Source of the DNA: Ideonella sp.
GTDB lineage: Bacteria > Pseudomonadota > Gammaproteobacteria > Burkholderiales > Burkholderiaceae_C
NCBI GenBank assembly: GCA_015075545.1
Contig: JABTUC010000002.1
Location: forward strand, 620,001 to 684,000
DNA length: 64,000 nucleotides
Reading direction: 5' to 3'
Below are positions 28,825-38,812 of the stretch, one piece after another; the stretch's first letter is position 1; every line of letters starts with the position of its first letter. A model generated the notes under the pieces. It saw only the letters and a program-made list of their open reading frames with translations. It did not search any database and was not told where the DNA came from. The position numbers and the translations under genes are program-made.

Positions 28825-29247
28825 GTGGATAACGCAATGTCCGAGGGGTCACCCTCTGCAGCCAAGGTCCTCGTCATCGACGACAGCAACACCATCCGCC
28901 GCAGCGCCGAGATCTTTCTGCGCCAGGGCGGCTACGAGGTGGTGCTCGCCGAGGATGGCTTCGATGCGCTGGCCAAGGTCAACGACCACGACCCGCAACT
29001 GATCTTCTGCGACATCCTGATGCCGCGGCTCGACGGCTATCAGACCTGCGCGATCATCAAGCGCAACCCGCGCTTCGCGCACGTGCCCGTGATCATGTTG
29101 TCATCCAAGGACGGCCTGTTCGACAAGGCGCGAGGCCGCATGGTGGGTTCCGAGGAATACCTGACAAAACCTTTCACGAAGGAACAACTGCTACGTGCCG
29201 TAGAGCAATTCAGCCGCTACGCTGAGAAAGGTACGCAGAGCGCGTGA
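28825..29247 (+). CDS. pilG: PilG, twitching-motility response regulator
   Basis: 140 residues, a single CheY-like receiver. VLVIDDSNTIRRSAE has the acidic pocket, LIFCDILMPRLDGY the phosphoacceptor aspartate, VIMLSSKDG the Thr/Ser switch and YLTKPFTKE the lysine. GTG at 28825 follows GAGGAGAG; an ATG at 28837 is an alternative. First of the pil chemosensory operon; in relatives PilG promotes pilus extension. Confidence 0.93.
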   Translation: MDNAMSEGSPSAAKVLVIDDSNTIRRSAEIFLRQGGYEVVLAEDGFDALAKVNDHDPQLIFCDILMPRLDGYQTCAIIKRNPRFAHVPVIMLSSKDGLFDKARGRMVGSEEYLTKPFTKEQLLRAVEQFSRYAEKGTQSA

Positions 29248-29285
29248 GGGCGGTGCTGTCCGCAGGCAGCCGGCAGGAGACTGAG

Positions 29286-29651
29286 ATGGCGATCAAGAAG
29301 GTGCTGTTGGTGGACGACTCGAAGACCGAGCTGCACCACCTGTCGGACATGCTGTCCAAGCGCGGCTACGCGGTGCGCACCGCCGAGAACGGCGAAGAGG
29401 CGATGCGCCGCCTGGCCGAGGACAAGCCCGATCTGATCCTGATGGACGTCGTGATGCCGGGGCAGAACGGATTCCAGCTCACGCGCGCGATCACCCGCGA
29501 CCCGGCGTTCGCCGATGTGCCGGTGATCATGTGCACCAGCAAGAACCAGGAGACCGACCGCGTCTGGGGCATGCGCCAGGGCGCGCGTGACTATGTGGTC
29601 AAGCCGGTGGTGGCCGACGAGCTGATCGCCAAGATCAAGGCCTTCGACTGA
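29286..29651 (+). CDS. pilH: PilH, twitching-motility response regulator
   Basis: 121 residues, a lone receiver. [32 protein letters not shown] with the phosphoacceptor, [12 protein letters not shown], and YVVKPV. The ATG at 29286 has AGGAG at a suitable distance. In the Pseudomonas system PilH opposes PilG by favouring retraction. Both regulators preceding one kinase is the classical layout. Confidence 0.93.
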   Translation: MAIKKVLLVDDSKTELHHLSDMLSKRGYAVRTAENGEEAMRRLAEDKPDLILMDVVMPGQNGFQLTRAITRDPAFADVPVIMCTSKNQETDRVWGMRQGARDYVVKPVVADELIAKIKAFD

Positions 29652-29675
29652 CGAGGCGCTCGAGGACGGCGACCC

Positions 29676-30206
29676 ATGGCCAACAAGGAAGCCCTGCGAG
29701 AGCTGCAGACGCGCCTCGCCCAGCGCCTGCAGGTGGCGCGCAACGAGCCGGCGACGCACGCCTGGCTGGCCGTCGAGTGCGCAGGCCAGGGCCTGCTGTT
29801 GCCGCTGGAGCAGGCCGGCGAGATCTTCAACGCCGGACGGATCCTTGCCGTACCCCACACGCAGGCCTGGTTCGCCGGCGTCGCCAATCTGCGCGGCGGC
29901 CTGCATGGCGTGGTCGACCTGGCGGCGTTCCTGGGGTTGCGCGCACGCAGCGCGCAGGAGCACGGCGCCGAGGGCGCGCGCCTGGTGGCGCTGAGCCCGC
30001 AACTGGGCACCAACAGCGCCCTGCTGGTCGACCGGCTGGCCGGCCTGCGGCACGAGAACGAATTGAGTGGGCAGGCCGACGAGGCTGCGGCGTCGCGGCC
30101 GGCGTTCGCCGGCCCGCGCTGGCAGGACAAGGGCGGCCGCCCCTGGCAAGAGATCAACCTGGCCGCCTTGGCGGCTGACGTGCAGTTTCTCGCGATCGCA
30201 GCCTGA
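29676..30206 (+). CDS. pilI: PilI, CheW-like adaptor
   Basis: 176 residues with a CheW domain: WLAVECAGQGLLLPLEQAGEI and WFAGVANLRGGLHGVVDLAAFLG, the conserved receptor-coupling stretch. Links the PilJ receptor to the PilL kinase in an array at the cell pole. The ATG at 29676 begins MANKEALRELQ. Confidence 0.9.
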   Translation: MANKEALRELQTRLAQRLQVARNEPATHAWLAVECAGQGLLLPLEQAGEIFNAGRILAVPHTQAWFAGVANLRGGLHGVVDLAAFLGLRARSAQEHGAEGARLVALSPQLGTNSALLVDRLAGLRHENELSGQADEAAASRPAFAGPRWQDKGGRPWQEINLAALAADVQFLAIAA

Positions 30207-30272
30207 AGTCGGCTGAGCGCGTGGGTGGGAAGAGCGACCGGCACCAGGTGCCGAGACGACGAGAGGACTCGT

Positions 30273-32597
30273 ATGGGCTTCATGGAACGATTCAAGACGA
30301 AGGGCCGAGGTCACGGCGGCGTCGCGACAGCCGAGTTGTCCCCGTTCGACGAGATGGTGGTTGCGCAGGGTAGCGCCGCCGCCGATCGCGCGGGCAGTCA
30401 TGCCAGTACGGTATCCCTCGACATGCACCCGTCTCATGCCACCCGACAGATCAGCACCTCGATCATCTCCGAGGCGGCGCCGTCGGAGCTGGCGGCCGAC
30501 TTCAACGAATCGCGCCCGCAGCCGAGCGCCCCGGTGGCGGTGGCGTCGCTGCCGCTGATCGGCAACAAGACGGTGCCGGAGCAGCAACGCATCCTGTTCG
30601 GCGTCGTGATGCTCGGCCTGCTCGGGCTGGTGGTGGGCATGTTCCTGGCACTGAATGCGGCCAGTCGCGGCGCCGCCCAGGTGTCTGCCGTCGGTCAGGC
30701 GCTGATGCAGTCGCAGCGGCTGGCGAAATCGGTGTCGCAGGCGCTGGTCGGCAGCGCGCAGGCGTTCCCGGAAGTGCGCGATGCATCGACGGTGCTGGCC
30801 ACCAACATGCGCGGACTGCGCAACGGCGAGGGCGAGCTCGCAGCCGCGCCGGCCAACGTGCAGGACTCGATCGAGACCTTGTTGCCGCTGGTCGATCGTG
30901 CCGAGCGCAATGCCAATCGCGTGCTGAGCCAGCAGAAGACGCTGACGCAGGTCGGCCAGGCGCTGCGCACCATCAACCGCCAGTCGGCCGATCTGCTCGA
31001 GACTGCGGAAACGGTGTCGTCGCTCAAGCTGCAGCAGGATGCCACGCCGGCCGAACTGGCGGCGGTCGGTCAGTTGGTGATGCTGACTCAACGCATCGGC
31101 AAGTCGGCCAACGAGTTCCTCACCATCGAGGGCGTGAGCCCCGAGGCGGTGTTCCTGCTCGGCAAGGATCTGAACTCGTTTCGCGAGATCGCCGAGGGCC
31201 TGAACAACGGCAACCCCGAACTGCGCCTGCCCGGCACCAAGGACGCGCAGACCAAGGAGCGACTGCGCCAGCTCATCAAGCAATACGACGAGACGCGCGC
31301 GCAGGCGAGCGCCATTCTCGGCAACCTGCAGGGCCTTGTGACTGCGCGCGAAGCGCAGGCGGCGATCCTCGGCGACAGCGAGCCGCTGCGCAAGGGCCTG
31401 GAGACCTTGCAGGACCAGTTGGGCAAGGAGTCCGGCATCCGCGTGTCGCACCTGGCGGTGATGCTGCTGTCGGTGTTGGTGATGGTGGTCGGCGGTATCG
31501 GCTTCCTGCGCCTGTTCGTGCAGGACCAGGCTCAGCGCGCGCAGACCGCGGAATCGCAGCGCCAGGAGGCCGAACGCCAGGAGCAGGAGGCCAAGCGCGT
31601 CAACGACGCCAATCAGGCGGCCATTCTGCGTTTGATGAACGAGCTGCAGTCGGTCGCCGAAGGCGACCTGACCCAGCAGGCCACGGTGACCGAAGACATC
31701 ACCGGCGCCATCGCCGACTCGGTGAACTACACGGTGGAAGAGCTGCGCTCGCTGGTGGCGCAGGTGCAGGGCACGGCCAGCCGCGTGACGGAAACGACGC
31801 AGCAGGTCGAAGCCACGTCGACCGAACTGCTGGCGGCATCGACCGAACAGCTGCGCGAGATCCGCGACACCGGCGAGTCCGTGCTGCAGATGGCCAACCG
31901 CATCAACCAGGTGTCGACCCAGGCGCAGGAGACCGCGCAGGTGGCGCGCAAGTCGCTGCAGGCCGCCGAGTCGGGCCTGTCGGCGGTGCAGAACACCATC
32001 GGCGGCATGAACTCGATCCGCGATCAGATCCAGGAGACCTCCAAGCGGATCAAGCGGCTGGGCGAGTCGTCGCAGGAGATCGGCGAAATCACCGAGCTGA
32101 TCTCGGACATCACCGAGCAGACCAACGTGCTGGCGCTGAACGCGGCCATCCAGGCGGCGTCGGCCGGTGAAGCGGGTCGCGGCTTCTCGGTGGTGGCCGA
32201 GGAAGTGCAGCGGCTGGCCGAGCGCTCCGGCGACGCCACGCGCCAGATCGCGGCGCTGGTGAAGACCATTCAGACCGACACCCAGGACGCCGTGGCGGCC
32301 ATGGAGCGCTCGACGCAGGGTGTGGTCGACGGTGCACGCCTGTCCGACGCGGCCGGCGCCGCGCTCGGCGACATCGACCGCGTGACGCGTCAACTGGCGG
32401 AGCTGATCGAGAACATCTCGGCGCAGGCGTCGAGCGAGGCGCAGTCGGCCAACGTGGTGGCATCGAACATCCAGCACATCTTTGCGGTGACCGAGCAGAC
32501 CGGAGAAGGCACACGTTCGACGGCGCAGATGGTGCGCGAGCTGTCGCGCAGCGCCGAAGAGCTCAAGCAGTCGGTGGCGCGATTCAAGGTCGGTTGA
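30273..32597 (+). CDS. pilJ: PilJ, methyl-accepting chemotaxis protein of the type IV pilus system
   Basis: 774 residues. A cytosolic N-terminal stretch of about 105 residues is followed by TM1 (around 110-132, [15 protein letters not shown]), a periplasmic PilJ-type sensor of about 260 residues, TM2 (around 395-417), a HAMP region and a long MCP signalling coiled coil. The hairpin tip reads [29 protein letters not shown] 30273 follows GAGAGGAC. The long N-terminal cytosolic part is notable. No pilK (CheR) is seen in the operon. Confidence 0.93.
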   Translation: MGFMERFKTKGRGHGGVATAELSPFDEMVVAQGSAAADRAGSHASTVSLDMHPSHATRQISTSIISEAAPSELAADFNESRPQPSAPVAVASLPLIGNKTVPEQQRILFGVVMLGLLGLVVGMFLALNAASRGAAQVSAVGQALMQSQRLAKSVSQALVGSAQAFPEVRDASTVLATNMRGLRNGEGELAAAPANVQDSIETLLPLVDRAERNANRVLSQQKTLTQVGQALRTINRQSADLLETAETVSSLKLQQDATPAELAAVGQLVMLTQRIGKSANEFLTIEGVSPEAVFLLGKDLNSFREIAEGLNNGNPELRLPGTKDAQTKERLRQLIKQYDETRAQASAILGNLQGLVTAREAQAAILGDSEPLRKGLETLQDQLGKESGIRVSHLAVMLLSVLVMVVGGIGFLRLFVQDQAQRAQTAESQRQEAERQEQEAKRVNDANQAAILRLMNELQSVAEGDLTQQATVTEDITGAIADSVNYTVEELRSLVAQVQGTASRVTETTQQVEATSTELLAASTEQLREIRDTGESVLQMANRINQVSTQAQETAQVARKSLQAAESGLSAVQNTIGGMNSIRDQIQETSKRIKRLGESSQEIGEITELISDITEQTNVLALNAAIQAASAGEAGRGFSVVAEEVQRLAERSGDATRQIAALVKTIQTDTQDAVAAMERSTQGVVDGARLSDAAGAALGDIDRVTRQLAELIENISAQASSEAQSANVVASNIQHIFAVTEQTGEGTRSTAQMVRELSRSAEELKQSVARFKVG

Positions 32598-32628
32598 ATC
32601 ACAACTCTCACAGCAGGGTGGATCGCAC

Positions 32629-35600
32629 ATGTCCGCTGCTCGCGACAACGAGGTGACCCACGACCTGAGCGCCCTGGCCTGGGTGCACGACGAATTGCGT
32701 CGTACGCTAGAGGCCGCGCACAAGTCGCTGCGTCGCTACCTGAAGGAAGCCGACGCCGCCGGCAGCTCCGACGTCGACACCGTCGACCCTGCGATCCTGC
32801 GCCATGCGCGCTCGCAGATGCACCAGGGCGCCGGCGCGCTCGAACTGGTGGGTCTGCCGACTGCCGCGCTGATGCTGCGGGCGTCCGAAGCGGCCGTCAC
32901 TCGCCTGGGCGCGCGAGTCGGCGCGCTCACGCCGGTGGCGGTCGACACCATCGAGCGCGGGTCGTTCGCACTGCTGGACTACCTCGCCCGCCTGTTGGCC
33001 GGCAAGCTGATGTCGCCGGCGGCGATGTTCCCGCAGTACAAGGCGCTGCAGGAGCTGGCCGGCGCGGGACGCATCCATCCGGCGGACCTGTGGACCAAGG
33101 ACTGGCAGTGGCGTCCGGTGGCGGCGGCCGACACGCGGCCGGCGCTGCGTGCGGATGCCGAAACACAGTCGCAGCTCGAGGCCGAGACCCTGGCGTTGAT
33201 GCGCGGGCGCGACGCGGGCGCGGCGCAACGCATGAGCGATCTGCTGGCCGGCCTGGCCGCCGGCAGCAAGGACCGGCTGGCCACGCTGTGGCAACTGGCT
33301 GCGGCCGTCTACGAAGGGCAGGCCCGGGGTCTGCTGAAGCCCGATCTGTACGGCAAGCGGCTGGCCTCGCGCCTGTTGGCCCAGTTGCGCGCGGGTGAAG
33401 GCGCCGACCCGTCGGATCGGCTGGCGCAGGATCTGCTTTTCTTCTGCGCGCAAGCGGTGCCGCGCAGCGACAGGGATCCCGGCCCACGGCTGGCCGCGGT
33501 GCGCAAGGCGTTCGAACTGAAGCCGACATCGTCGGTCGACTACGAGAGCGCGCGTCTGGGCCGCTTCGACCCTGCCGTGCTGGCGCAGGCGCGCAAGCGC
33601 GTGGCCGGTGCGAAGGACGTCTGGTCGGCGGTGGCTGGTGGCGACAACCAGCGCCTGGCAGGGCTGGCCGAGCAGTTCGCGCTGGTGGGCGAGTCGCTGC
33701 AGAAGTTGTACCCCGAAGGCGAGACGCTGGCCAAGTCGCTGCTGCAATCGGCCGCGCACGCGGTGCATGCGGCGGGCCAGGTGACGCCCGAGCACGCGAT
33801 GGAGGTCGCCACCGCGCTGCTGTACGTCGATGCCTCGCTGGAAGACCAGGATCTCGATCACCCGGAGCTGGCGGGCCGCGTGCTGCGGCTGGCGCAGCGT
33901 GTCGACGGCGTGCGCCAGGGCCACTCTCCGGGCGCGCTCGAAGTCTGGATGGAAGACCTCTATCGCCGGGTCTCCGATCGCCAGACGATGGGCAGCGTGG
34001 TGCAGGAGTTGCGCGCCTCGCTGTCGGAGATCGAAAAGCACATCGACGAGTTCTTCCGCAATCCGGCGCAGCGCGAGGTGCTGATCTCGGTGCCGGGCCA
34101 GCTGTCGTCGATGCGCGGCGTGCTGTCGGTGCTCGGTCAAGACCACGCCTCTCACGCCGTCGTGCGCATGCGCGACGACGTCGATGCCCTGATCGCGGCC
34201 GACGCGGTCGACGCGGCGCCGCATCAGGTGGCGTTCGAACGGCTGGCCGACAACCTGGGCGCACTCAGCTTCCTGATCGACATGCTCAGCGTGCAGCCGC
34301 AGATGGCGAAGTCGCTGTTCCGGTTCGACAGCGGCAGCGGCAACCTGATGTCGGTGATGGACCGCGCGCATCGGCCGTCGGTGTTCGGATCGTTCGACGA
34401 GTTGCCGTCTGCGGATCACGGCTTGACCGAGCAGGCCGACGCGATCGCCAAGTCGGCTGCTGCCGGCGCCGATGCCGGCGCCGTCGCCCGTGAACTCGAG
34501 CGGTTGGCGCGCCAGGCCGAGGCAGCCGACCAGCGCGGCATCGCCAGCGCGGCCGACAAGGCGCATCGGGCGCTGGAGAAAGCCGCTTCCGGCCAGGAGC
34601 GCAAGGAGGCGCTGGCCCAGGCGGCGCAGGTGATGAACGAGCTGGCCAAGCCGCGCCGCGAGGCGCAGCCGAGCCGCCCGGCGCCGTTGAAGCCGTTGCC
34701 CGTGCCGCCCGCGGCGCCGGTGGTCGGCACGCCCACCGGCCTCGAAGACGACGCCGAGATGCGCGAGATCTTTCTCGAGGAGGCGCGAGAGGTGATGCAG
34801 ACCGCCCGGGACGCGCTGGCGCAACTCGCCAGGAGCCCGGGCGATGCCGGCGAGATGACCTCGGTGCGACGCGCGTTCCACACGCTCAAGGGCAGCTCGC
34901 GCATGGTCGGGCTGAAGGACTTCGGCGAAGCCGCCTGGGGCTGCGAGCAGTTGTACAACGCACGCTTGGCCGACGGCGGCCCCGCCGACGCCGATCTGCT
35001 GGGATTCAGCGGCGAGGCGCTCGACTACCTTGGCCGCTGGATCGATGCGGTGGCCGCCGGCGACACCGCGGGCTTCCAGCACCGCGCCGTCGGCCGTGCG
35101 GCGGACTCGCTGCGCAACGATCGGCGTCGCATTGCGGTGAGCGACAGCGCGGTCAGCGAGCACGGCGCGCTGGCCGCAGCGGCAGCGCCCGCGCCGGCGG
35201 TCAAGCCCGTCGCGCCGGCGATGCCCGCCGCGCCGGTGACGCCGGTGGTGCCGGTCACGCCGAAGGCCGCGGTGCCGCCGGCCCAGGCGGCCAAGCCTGC
35301 CGTGGCGGCCGAGCCGCCAGCGCAGGTGCCCACCCTGTCCCCCGACGTGTCGATCGATCTCGACTTCGGTGCTGACGAGCCGACCGAGACGCTCACCTTG
35401 TCGGGCATGCCCACCGAGACGATGCCCGTCGGCGAGGTTGCCGAGGTGCCGCGCAAGCCCGACGCCGTCGAGCTGATCGCGCTCGAGCTGCCGGAGGTCG
35501 AAGCCGAGCCGCTGGCACCGCGCGACGTGTCGATGGCGCCCGAAACGCAACCCGACGCGTTGCAGACGATGCCGGCGGCGCTGGGGCCGTTCATCGATTC

Positions 35601-38600
35601 GGAGACCGGGCGCCTGCACGACGAGCCGGCATTGAGCCGTCGCGTCGACCTCGACATGACGCCGGCCGAACCGGCTGTGACGGCAGCGCCTATCGGCGAT
35701 GCCGATCAGATCAAGGTGATCGGGTCACTGCGAATTCCGATCCCGCTGTTCAACATCTTCCTCAACGAAGCTGACGAGCACTCTCGGCGGTTGGTGACCG
35801 AGCTGGCCGAGTGGTCGCATGAGTTGCAGCGACCCGTCGGCGAGAGCACGGTCGCACACGCCCACTCCCTGGCTGGCAACTGCGCCACGGTGGGGTACAC
35901 CGACCTGTCGAATCTGGCGCGTTCGCTCGAGCACGCGCTGGCGCGCACCCACGCGCGCGGCCACGGCATTGCCGAGGAGGCGCAGCTGTTCGCCGCCGCC
36001 GCCGAGGAGATCCGCCGTCTGCTGCACCAGTTCGCTGCCGGCTTCCTGAAGGCGCCCGATCCCGACCTGCTGCGCTTCCTGGTCGAGCACGAACACCTGG
36101 CGGTGGCGGCGCCACCGCCCGCCCCCGCGGTCGAACGCCGATCGTCGGATTTCGCGCCGATCGCGTCGCGGCAGGCGTTCACCGAGTTCGGCGGCACCGA
36201 GCTGCGTGCGCTGGCCGATCTGCCCGTTGCGGGCGCACGCGACTCGGCGCCCATGGCGGCCTCGGCGCGCCCGGACGCGCTCGACGACGAGGACGACATC
36301 GATGCGGTCGATGCGGTCGATCCGGAGCTGTTCCCGATCTTCGAGGAAGAAGGCCAGGAGCTGATCCCGCAACTGCAATCGCGCCTGCGCGAGTGGATGC
36401 GCCGGCCCACCGAGGCCGCTGCGGCTTCGGCTTGCATGCGCACCTTGCACACGCTCAAGGGCGGCGCGCGCCTGGCCGGCGCGATGCGCCTGGGCGAGAT
36501 GGCGCACCGCCTCGAGACCGCGATCGAACACCTGATCGGCCGCGGCCACGCGAGCGCGGCCGACGTCGAGCGCTTGGTCGGCCGCGTCGACGCGATCGAG
36601 ACGCGGTTCGAGATGCTGCGTCGCGGCGAAGTCGATCACTCGCAGCCGATGGCGCTGGACTCGCCGCCAGCCGACGAGAAGGCCGAACAGCCAAAGGTGG
36701 CGACGGCGATGGCGCCGCTGGTCGCGATGCCCGAGGTGACCGTGCCGGTGCAACCGGCCAGTGCGCCGGAACCGGCCGAACCGGCCGCGGTGCAGCCTGC
36801 CGCCGCGCCGTCGATCGCAGCGCCGGTCGCTGCGGCTCGGCCACCCGCGCCGATCGCATCGGCATCGATCGACTGGAGCCGCTTCTCGGCGGCGAGCGGC
36901 GGGCCGGCCGCGGCGCCGGTCGACCCGGCGGCCGCCGCAGCGAACAGCCAGGCGGCGGTGCGCGTGCGCTCGCAACTGCTCGATCGACTGGTGAGCCATG
37001 CCGGCGAGGTGTCGATCACGCGCTCGCGCATCGAATCCGACGTCGCGCAGTTGAAGTCGGCGCTCGGCGACCTCACCGAGAACCTCGAGCGCTTGCGGCG
37101 CCAGCTGCGCGACCTCGAACTGCAGGCCGAGACGCAGATCAGCTCGCGCATGGAGGCTGCCAAGGCGTCGTCGCAGGAGTTCGACCCGCTGGAGATGGAT
37201 CGCTTCACGCGGTTCCAGGAACTCACCCGCATGATGGCCGAGTCGGTCAACGACGTCGCCACCGTGCAGCGCGGCCTGCAGCGCACGCTGCAGTCGACCG
37301 AAGACGAACTCGCCGCGCAGGCGCGGCTGACGCGTGACCTGCAAGACGACCTGCTGCGCACGCGCATGGTCGAGTTCGAGAGCATGTCCGAGCGCCTGTA
37401 TCGCCTGGTGCGGCAGGCGGCCAAGGAAACCGGCAAGCAGGTGCGGCTCGATATCGTCGGCGGCGCGATCGAAATCGACCGCGGCGTGCTCGACCGCATG
37501 ACCGGGGCTTTCGAGCATCTGCTGCGCAACTGCGTGACGCACGGCATCGAGTCGCCGGCGGCGCGCGCTGCCGCCAGCAAGGATCCGACGGGGTCGATCG
37601 TCATCACCCTGACGCAGGAAGGCAACGAGGTCTCGGTGGAGTTCCGCGACGACGGTGCCGGCCTGAACCTGCCGCGCATCCGCGAGAAGGGCCGCGCGTT
37701 GGGGTTGATCACCGCCGCCAGCAGCCCGAGCGATGCCGAGCTGGCGAACCTGATCTTCATGCCCGGCTTCTCGACGGCCGATGCGGTGACAGGCCTGGCC
37801 GGCCGCGGCGTCGGCATGGACGTGGTGCGCGCCGACGTCAACGCGATGGGCGGCCGCATCGAAACCGCCACTGCAGCGGGGCGCGGCACCAGCTTCCGAC
37901 TGGTGCTGCCGCTGACCACCGCGGTGACGCAGGTGGTGATGCTGCGTTGCGGCGAGTTCAAGGTGGCGGTGCCGTCGACGCTGGTGGAGATCGTCAAGCG
38001 CTCGCCGCAGACCGAGCTCGAGACCGCCTACGCAACCAGCGCGTTCCGCATCGACGACCGCAGCCTGCCGTTCTTCTGGCTCGGTGCGCTGCTGCAGGCC
38101 AACGCGCGCAGCGCGCCGGCCACGCGCTCGCAGCCGGTGGTCATCATCCGTTCGGCCGCGCAGCGCATCGCGTTGCACGTCGACGAAGTGCTCGGCAACC
38201 AGGAAGTGGTGGTCAAGAACCTGGGGCCGCAACTGGCGCGCCTGCCGGGCCTTGCCGGCATGACGCTGCTGCCCTCGGGCGAACCCGCGCTGATCTACAA
38301 CCCGGTGGCGCTGGCCACGCTGTACGGCGAATCGGCATGGGCGATGACGCGCGCGGCCATCGCCTCCCCCGAGACCCCGGTGGCAGCGCAGAGCGCCGAA
38401 CCGCAGGCACCGCTGGTGCTGGTGGTCGACGACTCGCTGACGGTGCGACGGGTCACGCAGCGGCTGCTGCAGCGCGAGGGCTATCGCGTCACGCTGGCCA
38501 AGGACGGCCTCGAGGGCCTCGAGAAGCTCAACGAGGAGCGGCCGGCGGTGCTGCTGTCGGACATCGAGATGCCGCGCATGGACGGTTTCGATCTGGTGCG

Positions 38601-38784
38601 CAACCTGCGTGCCGACCCCAAGCTGGCCGACCTGCCGGTGATCATGATCACTTCGCGCATCGCGCAGAAACACCGCGACTACGCGGCCGAGCTGGGGGTC
38701 GACCACTACCTCGGCAAGCCGTACGCCGAGGAAGACCTGCTGTCGCTGGTGGCGCGCTACGCCAAGGCGGCGGCCAACGCCTGA
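32629..38784 (+). CDS. pilL: PilL/ChpA, hybrid CheA-type histidine kinase with C-terminal receiver
   Basis: 2051 residues, one of the longest genes in the window. Phosphotransfer histidines lie in HTLKGSSRMVGL (near residue 751) and HTLKGGARLAGA (near 1274). A diverged third appears as AHSLAGNCATVG (near 1079), and an N-terminal histidine-containing helix bundle may be a degenerate relative. Pro/Ala-rich linkers separate them. The kinase core has LLDRLVSHAGEV, a long dimerisation coil, HLLRNCVTHGIES and DDGAGLNLPRI for ATP. Next is a CheW-like domain, then a receiver (from about 1927) with VVDDSLTVRRVT and LLSDIEMPRMDGFD. Drives PilG/PilH. Smaller than Pseudomonas ChpA (about 2470), with fewer visible HPt domains. 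Confidence 0.92.
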   Translation: MSAARDNEVTHDLSALAWVHDELRRTLEAAHKSLRRYLKEADAAGSSDVDTVDPAILRHARSQMHQGAGALELVGLPTAALMLRASEAAVTRLGARVGALTPVAVDTIERGSFALLDYLARLLAGKLMSPAAMFPQYKALQELAGAGRIHPADLWTKDWQWRPVAAADTRPALRADAETQSQLEAETLALMRGRDAGAAQRMSDLLAGLAAGSKDRLATLWQLAAAVYEGQARGLLKPDLYGKRLASRLLAQLRAGEGADPSDRLAQDLLFFCAQAVPRSDRDPGPRLAAVRKAFELKPTSSVDYESARLGRFDPAVLAQARKRVAGAKDVWSAVAGGDNQRLAGLAEQFALVGESLQKLYPEGETLAKSLLQSAAHAVHAAGQVTPEHAMEVATALLYVDASLEDQDLDHPELAGRVLRLAQRVDGVRQGHSPGALEVWMEDLYRRVSDRQTMGSVVQELRASLSEIEKHIDEFFRNPAQREVLISVPGQLSSMRGVLSVLGQDHASHAVVRMRDDVDALIAADAVDAAPHQVAFERLADNLGALSFLIDMLSVQPQMAKSLFRFDSGSGNLMSVMDRAHRPSVFGSFDELPSADHGLTEQADAIAKSAAAGADAGAVARELERLARQAEAADQRGIASAADKAHRALEKAASGQERKEALAQAAQVMNELAKPRREAQPSRPAPLKPLPVPPAAPVVGTPTGLEDDAEMREIFLEEAREVMQTARDALAQLARSPGDAGEMTSVRRAFHTLKGSSRMVGLKDFGEAAWGCEQLYNARLADGGPADADLLGFSGEALDYLGRWIDAVAAGDTAGFQHRAVGRAADSLRNDRRRIAVSDSAVSEHGALAAAAAPAPAVKPVAPAMPAAPVTPVVPVTPKAAVPPAQAAKPAVAAEPPAQVPTLSPDVSIDLDFGADEPTETLTLSGMPTETMPVGEVAEVPRKPDAVELIALELPEVEAEPLAPRDVSMAPETQPDALQTMPAALGPFIDSETGRLHDEPALSRRVDLDMTPAEPAVTAAPIGDADQIKVIGSLRIPIPLFNIFLNEADEHSRRLVTELAEWSHELQRPVGESTVAHAHSLAGNCATVGYTDLSNLARSLEHALARTHARGHGIAEEAQLFAAAAEEIRRLLHQFAAGFLKAPDPDLLRFLVEHEHLAVAAPPPAPAVERRSSDFAPIASRQAFTEFGGTELRALADLPVAGARDSAPMAASARPDALDDEDDIDAVDAVDPELFPIFEEEGQELIPQLQSRLREWMRRPTEAAAASACMRTLHTLKGGARLAGAMRLGEMAHRLETAIEHLIGRGHASAADVERLVGRVDAIETRFEMLRRGEVDHSQPMALDSPPADEKAEQPKVATAMAPLVAMPEVTVPVQPASAPEPAEPAAVQPAAAPSIAAPVAAARPPAPIASASIDWSRFSAASGGPAAAPVDPAAAAANSQAAVRVRSQLLDRLVSHAGEVSITRSRIESDVAQLKSALGDLTENLERLRRQLRDLELQAETQISSRMEAAKASSQEFDPLEMDRFTRFQELTRMMAESVNDVATVQRGLQRTLQSTEDELAAQARLTRDLQDDLLRTRMVEFESMSERLYRLVRQAAKETGKQVRLDIVGGAIEIDRGVLDRMTGAFEHLLRNCVTHGIESPAARAAASKDPTGSIVITLTQEGNEVSVEFRDDGAGLNLPRIREKGRALGLITAASSPSDAELANLIFMPGFSTADAVTGLAGRGVGMDVVRADVNAMGGRIETATAAGRGTSFRLVLPLTTAVTQVVMLRCGEFKVAVPSTLVEIVKRSPQTELETAYATSAFRIDDRSLPFFWLGALLQANARSAPATRSQPVVIIRSAAQRIALHVDEVLGNQEVVVKNLGPQLARLPGLAGMTLLPSGEPALIYNPVALATLYGESAWAMTRAAIASPETPVAAQSAEPQAPLVLVVDDSLTVRRVTQRLLQREGYRVTLAKDGLEGLEKLNEERPAVLLSDIEMPRMDGFDLVRNLRADPKLADLPVIMITSRIAQKHRDYAAELGVDHYLGKPYAEEDLLSLVARYAKAAANA

Positions 38785-38812
38785 GGGCGGCGACCGCGGC
38801 CGCGCACGCACC

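Noticed and set aside
29217-32723. A frame of more than 1100 codons antisense to pilH, pilI and pilJ
   Set aside because: It is the shadow of three well-supported genes; its composition (His, Arg, Leu, Gln) is what the complement of their codons gives.
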